Of a stretch of DNA of 64,000 nt, positions 35,940-44,121 are shown one piece after another; position 1 is the stretch's first letter, and the number at the start of each line of letters is the position of its first letter. The position numbers and the translations under genes are program-made. The stretch comes from Chitinophaga sp. 180180018-3 (GTDB lineage Bacteria > Bacteroidota > Bacteroidia > Chitinophagales > Chitinophagaceae). The notes under the pieces were generated by a model. The model did no database searches, had not been told where the DNA came from, and worked only from the letters and a program-made list of their open reading frames with translations. The stretch lies in assembly GCF_037893185.1 (NCBI RefSeq), contig NZ_CP140772.1:496001-560000 (forward strand). Direction: 5' to 3'.

Positions 35940-38210
35940 TTAAAAGAAGCTCCATCTCGACTTCCATTCTTTCAGTTTTTGTGCTGCTTCCTGGTGGTCT
36001 GGCACTTGCTCAAGTATTTCCTTCAGTATCCGTACTGCCTCTTTTTGCTGGCCGTCGTTCTTCAATGCAGTGGCCCGGACGAGGGCAATATTCGCCGTAA
36101 CCTGATCCCATTTCCAGGTGTTACTGTCGTTTATTTCCAGGCTCTTAGCTGCATAACTGGCAGCAGCTTTATAATCCCCCAGCCCAAGTGCTGCTTCCGC
36201 CAGGTAGCCGTAAATATTGAACAGGTCAGAATCTACAGTTTGGGAATCGCCGGCGGTTAGTTGCTGTACCAGCAGCATATCCTGCATGCCCTTTTCGAAG
36301 TTACGGGTATGGATATACGCTCTTCCCCGGAAATAGTAGATCCGGGCCTGCGAATATACGGGGATCTCTTCCAGTCCTCCCAGTGATAGCCGGCTGGTGG
36401 CGCAACCTATGCAGTGCTCGTATTGTTTGTTCTCGTAATACAGCTGCATCAGATTGAAATATCCGTTGCTGTCGTCCGGATATTGTTCCAGGTGTTTTTC
36501 CAACAGTCGTATCCGTTGGGGCAGATCGCCCGGGCTTCCCTGTATCAGTCCACGGGAAGTGGTGATCTCATTCACCTGTTGCTGTGCGGCTTCCTGTTCG
36601 TCGGCGGGGAGCTGCGCAATTTCGTCCGACAGTCCGCCGTCGTACACTTCCATGAATTGGTCGTACCAGTAAGCTGCTTTCTCGTGGTTGCTCAGATTAC
36701 TCATCCACAGATCTATCAGCAGATTGTAGGTGGCGGCCAGTTTCACCGGTTCCAGCATGTTACTGTATTCCAGCAGTGCGGCCCAATCTTCCGCTGCCTG
36801 ATCGTATTTCCCGGCGTCCCGGCAGGCATAGGCTCTGGAGTCGAGCTGCTCCCAGAAAGGGGACATATTGTAGCCGATGGTATGTATTTCAACCGCTTCT
36901 TCATACCGGCCCAGCCGGGAAAGGTTAATGCCGTAGTTGTTGCAGCACATCGCAAAATGATGCGGATGATGGGCCTTGGCAGACCCGCTGTTTTCGAACC
37001 AATAAGCTTTATATAGTTTAATGGCGTTGCCGTAGAGATAATCCAGCATTAGTTCCCACTGCTTAGCGGCCTGCTTGCCCTTTACTTCCCATTCGCCGAA
37101 TGCCACGCCCGCTTCGTACCAGTCGTACGGTGTATCGTGTATCGCAGGTGGATATGTTTCCGGAAATGAGCCGGTAGTCTTATACTTCGCGTAAGCCCAG
37201 CGGGCAACAGTCATAGGGTAAGGCCTGATGGCGATTCCTTTTTCTGTATAAGGCAGCGCATCTGCATATTGTCCGGCACGGAAAAGCGCGCGGCCGGTAT
37301 AATTGCAGTAATACGCTTCATCCGGAAATTGCTGCATCAGTTTTTTTCCAAATGAAACCTGTTGCAGGGTAACATCTGTTTCATCTTCCGCTGTTAATAC
37401 GATATCCGGGAAAGCAGCTGTAGATGTGCAGTACATAAGCGCCACCTTTGGCGGAACCGGGTTACTGCTATGATACAGTTGTTTGATGGCTTCCAGCAAT
37501 TCTACAAATTCATCACTGACTTCTTCGAGGGAAGTAGGCAGTATGTCCAGTATAGAGGCCGCCAGATCATAATCGCCGTGATCCAGCGCCAGTTTTGCCA
37601 CCGGCAGAAACCTCGACTGATAGGGGGAGTGCGAAAAAGACTGGCGATATTGTTCCAGTGCTGCCGGAATATCTCCCGTAACAGTTTCCAGTATCCTTGC
37701 CATAGAAAAATAAGTAGCCGACAGTAATTCATTGCGTTGTGGCTGATCGTTGGGATAGAAATTACCGGCTTCGGAGATAATCCGCTGCAGGTCTTCCAGC
37801 GCGGCTGCGGGATGCTGCTGCCGGATATAAGCCTGACTGCGCCATTCCAGGTACCTGGTCACCGACACATCTTTCGCCTGGTTAATCAGCGCGGTACAAT
37901 CACTGATGGTTTGCTCTTCCTGACCTTCTATGTAGTAGCAGTATACACCGATATAAGCTCTGTAAGACAAGGCGCCGTTATGTGCGGGGTCTATAGCAAG
38001 TACCTCGCTACACAGTGCATATGCCTCTTTTATCTGCGCTGTGGACTGTTCCTGATCCTCGGTTCTTAATGACAATTCAAACAAGCAACGGGCTTTGATA
38101 TACAACAAATCCTTGTTTGCCGGTTCCTGCGCCAGGGAGGCATTGGCTGCGTCCAATGCGGCTTCAAACTCCTGGTTTTCGTACAGACTTTCAATTTCTT
38201 TCATGTTCAT
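35940..38210 (-). CDS. TPR-repeat protein
   Basis: 756 residues, cytoplasmic (no signal peptide). TPR helices are visible from the start ('YENQEFEAALDAANASLAQEPANKDLLYIKARCLFELS') to the end ('LGDYKAAASYAAKSLEINDSN', 'LKNDGQQKEAVRILKEILEQVPDHQEAAQKLKEWK'). A less repetitive centre at about 350-470 ('YDWYEAGVAFGEWEVKGKQAAKQWE', 'HHPHHFAMCCNNYGINLSRLG') may be a separate domain. TPR arrays mediate protein-protein contacts; the partner is unknown. It is monocistronic, between the GH operon terminator and a 233-bp spacer. Confidence 0.85.
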   Translation of the reverse strand: MNMKEIESLYENQEFEAALDAANASLAQEPANKDLLYIKARCLFELSLRTEDQEQSTAQIKEAYALCSEVLAIDPAHNGALSYRAYIGVYCYYIEGQEEQTISDCTALINQAKDVSVTRYLEWRSQAYIRQQHPAAALEDLQRIISEAGNFYPNDQPQRNELLSATYFSMARILETVTGDIPAALEQYRQSFSHSPYQSRFLPVAKLALDHGDYDLAASILDILPTSLEEVSDEFVELLEAIKQLYHSSNPVPPKVALMYCTSTAAFPDIVLTAEDETDVTLQQVSFGKKLMQQFPDEAYYCNYTGRALFRAGQYADALPYTEKGIAIRPYPMTVARWAYAKYKTTGSFPETYPPAIHDTPYDWYEAGVAFGEWEVKGKQAAKQWELMLDYLYGNAIKLYKAYWFENSGSAKAHHPHHFAMCCNNYGINLSRLGRYEEAVEIHTIGYNMSPFWEQLDSRAYACRDAGKYDQAAEDWAALLEYSNMLEPVKLAATYNLLIDLWMSNLSNHEKAAYWYDQFMEVYDGGLSDEIAQLPADEQEAAQQQVNEITTSRGLIQGSPGDLPQRIRLLEKHLEQYPDDSNGYFNLMQLYYENKQYEHCIGCATSRLSLGGLEEIPVYSQARIYYFRGRAYIHTRNFEKGMQDMLLVQQLTAGDSQTVDSDLFNIYGYLAEAALGLGDYKAAASYAAKSLEINDSNTWKWDQVTANIALVRATALKNDGQQKEAVRILKEILEQVPDHQEAAQKLKEWKSRWSFF

Positions 38211-38443
38211 ACCGGTTAGTTATAGACGTATGGTGTCCGATCTATCATGCTGTATAGCTGCGCGAGGGGTGGCCTTATTGCCGGAGTTTGGATCGACGCC
38301 GGTACGGGCGAGGGTAACAAATACTATGCTGCAACAATGGTTCATCGCCAGATGAATACAGGATGATATAAAGTTTTTACGCGTCTAATATACGTATATC
38401 CGGAGATTTGGAAGGCATTATTGCATTTTCCGATATTGATACT
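38211..38443. other. Spacer between TPR and GH79-like genes
   Basis: 233 bp with no gene. It contains the perfect 12-bp palindrome atatacgtatat at 38388-38399, close to the 3' end of the GH79-like gene and 178 bp from the TPR start. Nothing else stands out. Confidence 0.4.
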
Positions 38444-39865
38444 TTATCGGATAATGACCACAGCAGCGCTGCCGGCAGGAATATTGATCACGAAGTTACC
38501 GTTTGAAGGAGTATAGGACGTGCCCGGTCCGGGTGTGAAATTTCCAGTTGCATCCGGCTGGCTGCCGGCAAACGTTACACCAGACGATGAGGTTAACCCA
38601 GGGGCGCTGAGTGGCAGCACCTGTGCCGATTGAGCCTTCATGCCGGGTTGTATGGTAATTGCTATTGATTGCTGCTCCTCCTTATTGATCAATGTAACAT
38701 ATTCAGTGCCGCCATCTTTACAGGCATAAACGCTTGCATTCAGCTGTCCGGTATTTACATCTGCCGGTATCAGGTTACCCACAGCACCGCTGTGGAATGC
38801 CAGCAATGCATAATATTCAGGACGTGCTACCGGAACGCCATTGGTCATGGCAATAGGTGTATATGCGCCTCCCTGCCCGCCGTGGAAGTTAACGCCCTGG
38901 CAATTATGCCCGGCGGCCGTCCACATAAAATCCAATGTCCATAATGCCGCCGCAAATACATCGCTGACACCTTTTCTGCCGCCGGAGTATACACTGTTAC
39001 ATTCTGAAATCCGGTAGGTAAGCTGATGGGCTTTCGCACTGTTATTCAGCGCATCGAGGTAGCCGGGTAATTTGGTATCAGCAGCCAGTATAGTTTTATA
39101 CGTGATATTTGAATCACTGGCGGGGCCGGTTCGGTAATAATGTCCATCCAGCAGACTGATATGCTGGCTTTCGGCTGCCGAAAAATTGGCCACCCATTTG
39201 GTATTGTAGGCAACATCGGGGCCTGCAAATGCGCAGGATGGGCAAACAGTTTTAACAGCTTTGTAGTACAGTTCCCACTGCAACTGGTAATCGCCGTATT
39301 GATAGGTAGCAGGCCGGTGACCGTTGCGGGAGAACAGATCAGGCTCATTGCCACTTTGCCAGTAGGAGATATGGGCGCCGGTTTGGTTATTCAGGTAGTT
39401 CACTTCAGCGGCAGCACGATTGATATCAAATACACCCATATTAAGCCCAAAGATCACGGGCCATCCGGTAGCATTGATAAAAGCACTGAGGCGGTTCACA
39501 TCGGTGGTAGTGAGAGAGTCTTTGCCGGTATTGTTGTTGCGTGGCGCGCCGGTCCACACCAGGTTGTCGCTGCTGTTGCCTCCTATACGCAGATATCCTT
39601 TCCCCAGATTTTGTATTAACCGGATTAAAACACTGTTGGACGGAGTAAGAAAATTACTGTCAGTAACAGCTCCGGTTTCGTAGCTGAAGCCGGTAAAGGT
39701 GGCGGGTATTGCAGATCCGGGCTGGTCGGGGTGAAGTGTTATGTTCACTGGTGTTCCGGTCAGTGGCGGCGGTACAATAATGGAAGTAGTACTTTTCCTG
39801 CAGCTGGCAGATAGCAGCCACAACAGGGGTAGCAACAGGATGTAGGAAAACGCGCTTTTCTGCAT
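38444..39865 (-). CDS. GH79-like glycoside hydrolase (lipoprotein)
   Basis: 473 residues. Lipoprotein signal 'LLWLLSASCRKSTTS' (Cys22). Mature start 'IPATFTGFSYETGAV' and 'GYLRIGGNSSDNLVW' are typical of the GH79 beta-glucuronidase/heparanase-like family. Acid/base Glu174 is in 'YWQSGNEPDLF' and nucleophile Glu288 in 'YRISECNSVYSG'. The TIM barrel is followed by a C-terminal beta-sandwich ('YVTLINKEEQQSIAITIQPG'). GH79 enzymes cleave beta-glucuronides from proteoglycans or plant arabinogalactan proteins. No SusCD pair is adjacent. It diverges from the phosphoesterase gene at 40035. Confidence 0.8.
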   Translation of the reverse strand: MQKSAFSYILLLPLLWLLSASCRKSTTSIIVPPPLTGTPVNITLHPDQPGSAIPATFTGFSYETGAVTDSNFLTPSNSVLIRLIQNLGKGYLRIGGNSSDNLVWTGAPRNNNTGKDSLTTTDVNRLSAFINATGWPVIFGLNMGVFDINRAAAEVNYLNNQTGAHISYWQSGNEPDLFSRNGHRPATYQYGDYQLQWELYYKAVKTVCPSCAFAGPDVAYNTKWVANFSAAESQHISLLDGHYYRTGPASDSNITYKTILAADTKLPGYLDALNNSAKAHQLTYRISECNSVYSGGRKGVSDVFAAALWTLDFMWTAAGHNCQGVNFHGGQGGAYTPIAMTNGVPVARPEYYALLAFHSGAVGNLIPADVNTGQLNASVYACKDGGTEYVTLINKEEQQSIAITIQPGMKAQSAQVLPLSAPGLTSSSGVTFAGSQPDATGNFTPGPGTSYTPSNGNFVINIPAGSAAVVIIR

Positions 39866-40034
39866 GTTTTATTTGTATAGATGGATTGGAATGGGGAGGG
39901 TTTAATGGTGTTGATGGAAACTTGCCGAAACACATAACAATTAGATAATGGGGAATTACAGGAGTTAGCTATTAAATATTTTCTTTTTGCATAGAGATCC
40001 GATGATCCTTGTCAATATATCAACCACTCGAATT

Positions 40035-42758
40035 ATGAATATAAAAAGAGTCACCTATTTTTTCTTAACTATTATTTTGACTGGTTCCCAGGCCTGGGGC
40101 CAGCAGAAGCGTGATACTCACCAACCGGCTACTATCCTTGTTGTTCCGGGGCAAAATCAGTACTGCATTATTGATACTGCCGGGAAATCTGTATTGCCAA
40201 GTGGCAGATTTATAACACCTGTCGGTGAAACCATACGCATTACAAATGATCCGTTTGGCATGGCACTTTCCCCGGACGGGAAAAAGATAGTGACGCTGCA
40301 TGATGACGTGTTCACCATTATAGATGTGCCAACAATGAAGCATACCAGGGTACCTTCTTACGATCGAAGTATTCCATCAACGCTGGCAGATGGATCGTTT
40401 CTGGGTGTGGCATTTGCGCCAGATTCAAAGACTATCTATTTAAGCGGTGGAGATAACGGATCTATCATTGTTTATGATATTGAGCATTTTAAACGTATAG
40501 ATTCTATCTCGCTGAATGGCCCTGTTAATGGCGTTGAGTATGACGACAGCTTTACTTCCGATTTGGTGTATAATGAAAAAGGAAACGAGTTACTGGTGTT
40601 AGACAAAGGTAATTTCAGAATGGTGAGGATCGATGCCAGCACTCATAAAATCAAGAGTATGGTAAATGCCGGTCGCCTGCCTTTTGGTATTGCATTAAGT
40701 CCTGATAAACAAACAGCCTTTATAGCCAACGTAGGTGCATACGAGTACCCACTCATTAAAGGGCTTACAAAAAAGAATTATGATTCCTTATTGATCCCAT
40801 ATCATCCGTATGGAGATAATACACCGGAGTCTATAAACGGAACCATAATAGATGGTAAAGAAATTCCCGGTGTGGGTAGCCGTCAATCTTCCGAGGCAAT
40901 GAGCGTGTTCACCATCGACCTGAAAACAAATAAAGTAATAGATAAATTCAAAACAGGCCATCAGATCGGCCATTTCATTGACGATATCGAAGTAGTAGGC
41001 GGTGCCAGCCCCAACTCTATTGCCACCGGCAGTCGCTATTCCTATGTCACCAATGCCACTAACGATAACATTTCCATCATTGATTACAAGAAAAGAAAAC
41101 TCGTTGGCCATATACCCATCACTACAGACAAGCGAATTGATAAATATCGCGGTCTGCTTCCTTTTGGTATTACCCTGAGCAAAGATGAAAAAACACTGTA
41201 CGTGGCCCTTTTAGGGTTTAATGCGGTAGCTGTAATTGATGTGCCAACCCGTACTACCAAAGGGTTGATCCCAACTGGCTGGGGGCCGGCAAGGGTGTTG
41301 CTCAGCAATGATGAGCAGGAGTTGTATGTAAGCAGTTGCCGGGGTTATGGAGCAGGACCAAACGGAGGAAAACATTTCGTGCGCCCTGTGCAGGGTGTTT
41401 ATATTGGAGATATTCAGTTAGCGACTTTTCAGAAAATAAAAAACCCCTCGCCTGACATCTTGCAGCAATACACCAAACAAGTGATAAGTAATACATTTCA
41501 GGAAATACCAGCCAATCTGAAGGAAAAAAATCCACTACCTCCTTATCCTAAAGCCTACGAAAGCCCGATAAAACATATTGTTTACATTACAAAGGAAAAC
41601 AGGACATATGATGAAGTGTTTGGGCAGCTTAGCCAGGCTAAAGGGGATGCTACTCTTGCGCGTTATGGGGTAGGCGTAAACGTTATAACGAAAACTGATA
41701 CTATTCTCAATGCGGATATTATGCCGAATCACCATAAATCTGCAAAACAGTTTTCCTTTTCTGATAACTTTTATTGCGATAGTGATGCATCTATCCACGG
41801 GCATCACTGGATGATGGGAGTGATACCCAATGAGTGGGTAGAAACTAATTCGAATGCAGGCAAGACAGCTAAATATTTTTCTAAAGCTCCCGGACGCAGG
41901 TTTCCTGGAAGCACCGGTAGTATGGATCCTGAAGACTATGCAGAAATTGGCGGACTGTGGGAAGCATTAGACAGGAATAATATTTCCTTCTACAATTTCG
42001 GGCAGGGAAATGAAACAGCACACGTCAGGGAAGCCTGGCGCGATACAGCTACAGGAGCTGCACATGGTGTAATGGTTCCTATGCAGAAGGCGTTGTGGCC
42101 ACGTACCAGCCATGACTATGCTGGCTTTAATACTAATATCCCCGATCAGTTCAGAATGGAACAATTTGAAAGAAATTTTACGGAGAAATGGCTGACCGGC
42201 AAAGAGAAGATGCCGCAATTGTTAACAGTGATGATACCCAATGATCATGGTGCCGGGACAAGACCAGAGCATGGTTATCCGTATGTACATTCATATATGG
42301 CTGACAACGATCTGGCAGTAGGAAGAATTTTACATTTTCTTAGCCGCACCCCTTATTGGAAAAATATGCTGGTTATTATTACCGAAGATGACCCGCAGGG
42401 TGGAGTAGATCATGTGGATGCACATCGCTCTGTACTGATGATGGCAGGCCCTTATGTAAAAAGAAACTACGTATCAAATACCCACGCAAATTTTGGTGCT
42501 ATTCTCAAAGTAATCTATAACGTACTTGGTATTCCCTATGTAAATCAGTATGATGTTACAGCATCGTTATTGCAGGATTTCTTTACAGAACAACCAGACT
42601 ATACGCCTTATACACTAACCTTTCCTGATAAGAGAATCTTTGATGCGCAGAAAGCTATGGAGCGTTATGACCGGAGTATTGATTGGCGCAAAATAGAAAA
42701 AGGGCCGGAGATGGATAATGAGAGGGAACAAAGAGAAGAACATTATAAGCAAAAATAG
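40035..42758 (+). CDS. YncE-like beta-propeller fused to an alkaline-phosphatase-superfamily phosphoesterase
   Basis: 907 residues from the Met at 40035. The upstream Met at 39987 lacks a signal-like start. The signal peptide ends 'TGSQAWGQQ'. Residues about 35-480 form a YVTN-type propeller ('FGMALSPDGKKIVTLHDD', 'PFGIALSPDKQTAFIANVG', 'PFGITLSKDEKTLYVALLG'). Residues about 520-890 match the phosphoesterase family (phospholipase C/acid phosphatase type): 'IKHIVYITKENRTYDEVFGQ', 'SIHGHHWMMGV', 'MIPNDHGAGTRPEHGYPY' and 'VIITEDDPQGGVDHVDAHRS', with the metal-binding Asp/His set. It is exported and likely hydrolyses phosphoesters; the propeller may bring substrate or partner binding. A terminator shared with the tRNA follows. 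Confidence 0.9.
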   Translation: MNIKRVTYFFLTIILTGSQAWGQQKRDTHQPATILVVPGQNQYCIIDTAGKSVLPSGRFITPVGETIRITNDPFGMALSPDGKKIVTLHDDVFTIIDVPTMKHTRVPSYDRSIPSTLADGSFLGVAFAPDSKTIYLSGGDNGSIIVYDIEHFKRIDSISLNGPVNGVEYDDSFTSDLVYNEKGNELLVLDKGNFRMVRIDASTHKIKSMVNAGRLPFGIALSPDKQTAFIANVGAYEYPLIKGLTKKNYDSLLIPYHPYGDNTPESINGTIIDGKEIPGVGSRQSSEAMSVFTIDLKTNKVIDKFKTGHQIGHFIDDIEVVGGASPNSIATGSRYSYVTNATNDNISIIDYKKRKLVGHIPITTDKRIDKYRGLLPFGITLSKDEKTLYVALLGFNAVAVIDVPTRTTKGLIPTGWGPARVLLSNDEQELYVSSCRGYGAGPNGGKHFVRPVQGVYIGDIQLATFQKIKNPSPDILQQYTKQVISNTFQEIPANLKEKNPLPPYPKAYESPIKHIVYITKENRTYDEVFGQLSQAKGDATLARYGVGVNVITKTDTILNADIMPNHHKSAKQFSFSDNFYCDSDASIHGHHWMMGVIPNEWVETNSNAGKTAKYFSKAPGRRFPGSTGSMDPEDYAEIGGLWEALDRNNISFYNFGQGNETAHVREAWRDTATGAAHGVMVPMQKALWPRTSHDYAGFNTNIPDQFRMEQFERNFTEKWLTGKEKMPQLLTVMIPNDHGAGTRPEHGYPYVHSYMADNDLAVGRILHFLSRTPYWKNMLVIITEDDPQGGVDHVDAHRSVLMMAGPYVKRNYVSNTHANFGAILKVIYNVLGIPYVNQYDVTASLLQDFFTEQPDYTPYTLTFPDKRIFDAQKAMERYDRSIDWRKIEKGPEMDNEREQREEHYKQK

Positions 42759-42777
42759 TCAGCGATTGCTAAAAACG

Positions 42778-42821
42778 AAAAAGCGATACAAAATCCGATG
42801 ATGAATTTTGTATCGCTTTTT
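42778..42821. terminator. Bidirectional terminator between phosphoesterase gene and tRNA-Asp
   Basis: aaaaagcgatacaaaat (42778-42794) and its exact reverse complement (42805-42821) form a 17-bp stem with a 10-nt loop. A/T ends give T-runs in both directions. It lies 19 bp after the stop at 42758 and 1 nt before the tRNA 3' end. Confidence 0.85.
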
Positions 42822-42822
42822 G

Positions 42823-42896
42823 CGGACCGGACGGGACTCGAACCCGCGACCTCCGCCGTGACAGGGCGGCATTCTAACCAACTGAACTACCGATCC
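42823..42896 (-). tRNA. tRNA-Asp (anticodon GTC), second copy
   Basis: 74 nt without CCA. The acceptor GGATCGG pairs with CCGGTCC, discriminator G. The anticodon is GTC. Compared with the copy at 16379-16452, only position 6 (A to G) and its pairing partner 67 (T to C) differ. Confidence 0.97.
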
Positions 42897-42944
42897 TTAA
42901 TACAGACGCGCTTTTCAGCCAATCCATATCCCCGTTTGGGATTG

Positions 42945-42977
42945 CAAATGTAGCAACATTATATTCAAACCTCCAAA
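42945..42977 (-). promoter_or_regulatory. Promoter of tRNA-Asp, second copy
   Basis: On the minus strand TTTG (42974-42977), 21-bp spacer, TACATTTG (42945-42952). TTTGGAGG context and spacing equal those of the first copy. The -7 element is 49 bp from the tRNA 5' end. Confidence 0.7.
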
Positions 42978-43176
42978 TTTTTTTTCAGAAAATTAAAATT
43001 TCGCCCAGGAACAGCCACCAGCAAGTTACCGCAACATTCCGAATATGACGTACAGCCTTCCCCGTTATTGTACAGCTGACCCACTTGCTTTTTTCCGGAT
43101 ATTTTTAATATATTTAAACTATTCTACATATTGTAGATCTGTTTGAAAATTGGCCCGTAAATCAAAGTCCTGATCA

Positions 43177-44019
43177 ATGAACCATACCGGAACCATCAGC
43201 CTGATTATACTCCTTGCGAACTTCATCTTTTCCTATAAAGGCTTCGCTAACCGGGCCTTCTTTGAACGGTATTCTTTTGAAATAGAACGGGTATTGGTTT
43301 TCCGGGAATACCGCCGATTGATTACTTCAGGTTTCCTCCATGTCAGCTGGAGTCATTTTCTTTTCAATATGATATCCCTGCTGGCATTCTGTTTCCTGCT
43401 GGAAAAAGGCCTGGGCAGTATACAATTCTGTAGCATTTACTTCGGCAGCCTGCTCACAGGAAATCTGTTATCGCTGCTGATCCATCGGCACGATAGCGAC
43501 TACAGCTCTGTAGGAGCTTCAGGAGCCATCTGCGGGGTAATCTTTGCTACCATTGCCATATACCCTGGCATCAGCATCAGTATAATGGGGTTGCTGGCTA
43601 TACCCGGCTGGCTATATGGTTTGTTCTTTGTACTGATATCTGTATATGGCATCAAATCCCGGCAGGACAATATCGGCCACGATGCACACCTGGGTGGTGC
43701 GCTCGCCGGAATGCTGATTGCGCTCTTCTTTGAACCCCACGCTATCTGGCAGAATTTCACCACTATTCTTGCTATCAGCATTCCCTGCCTGTTTTTCATC
43801 TACATTATCATTACCCGGCCTTACCTGTTACTGGTTGATAACCTCTTCTACAGGAAACATCACAACTTCGCCAATATAGATCACCGCTATAATTTTGAGC
43901 GTGCCAACAAACAGAAAGAATTAGATATGCTCCTGGAAAAAATTCACACTAAAGGAATTAACAGCTTATCTAAAGCAGAACGGGAACGCCTGGAACAATA
44001 TTCACAGGAGATGAACTGA
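43177..44019 (+). CDS. Rhomboid-family intramembrane serine protease
   Basis: 280 residues with six or seven membrane helices. The catalytic Ser115 is in 'SVGASGAICG' (GxSG motif), the partner His171 is in 'GHDAHLGGALAG', and Asn64 in 'HVSWSHFLFNMISL' supports the oxyanion. The C-terminal cytoplasmic tail (about 215-280) is charged and helical ('ANKQKELDMLLEKIHTKGINSLSKAERERLEQY'), the usual 'LLDKIHxxGxxSLSxxE' tail of Bacteroidota rhomboids. It cleaves transmembrane substrates in the bilayer; its target is not known. Confidence 0.93.
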   Translation: MNHTGTISLIILLANFIFSYKGFANRAFFERYSFEIERVLVFREYRRLITSGFLHVSWSHFLFNMISLLAFCFLLEKGLGSIQFCSIYFGSLLTGNLLSLLIHRHDSDYSSVGASGAICGVIFATIAIYPGISISIMGLLAIPGWLYGLFFVLISVYGIKSRQDNIGHDAHLGGALAGMLIALFFEPHAIWQNFTTILAISIPCLFFIYIIITRPYLLLVDNLFYRKHHNFANIDHRYNFERANKQKELDMLLEKIHTKGINSLSKAERERLEQYSQEMN

Positions 44020-44121
44020 CAACTCGGGTCTTTGTTTATTCCGCCGGAGCCCGCATCCTTTTTTTTCAATTGGCTGATTAATGATAAATTTAAACTACAT
44101 CAACCAGGGAATTTACTTGCT

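Noticed and set aside
44032..44121. Upstream extension of the propeller regulator
   Set aside because: The signal peptide begins at 44122; the added 30 residues are not signal-like.
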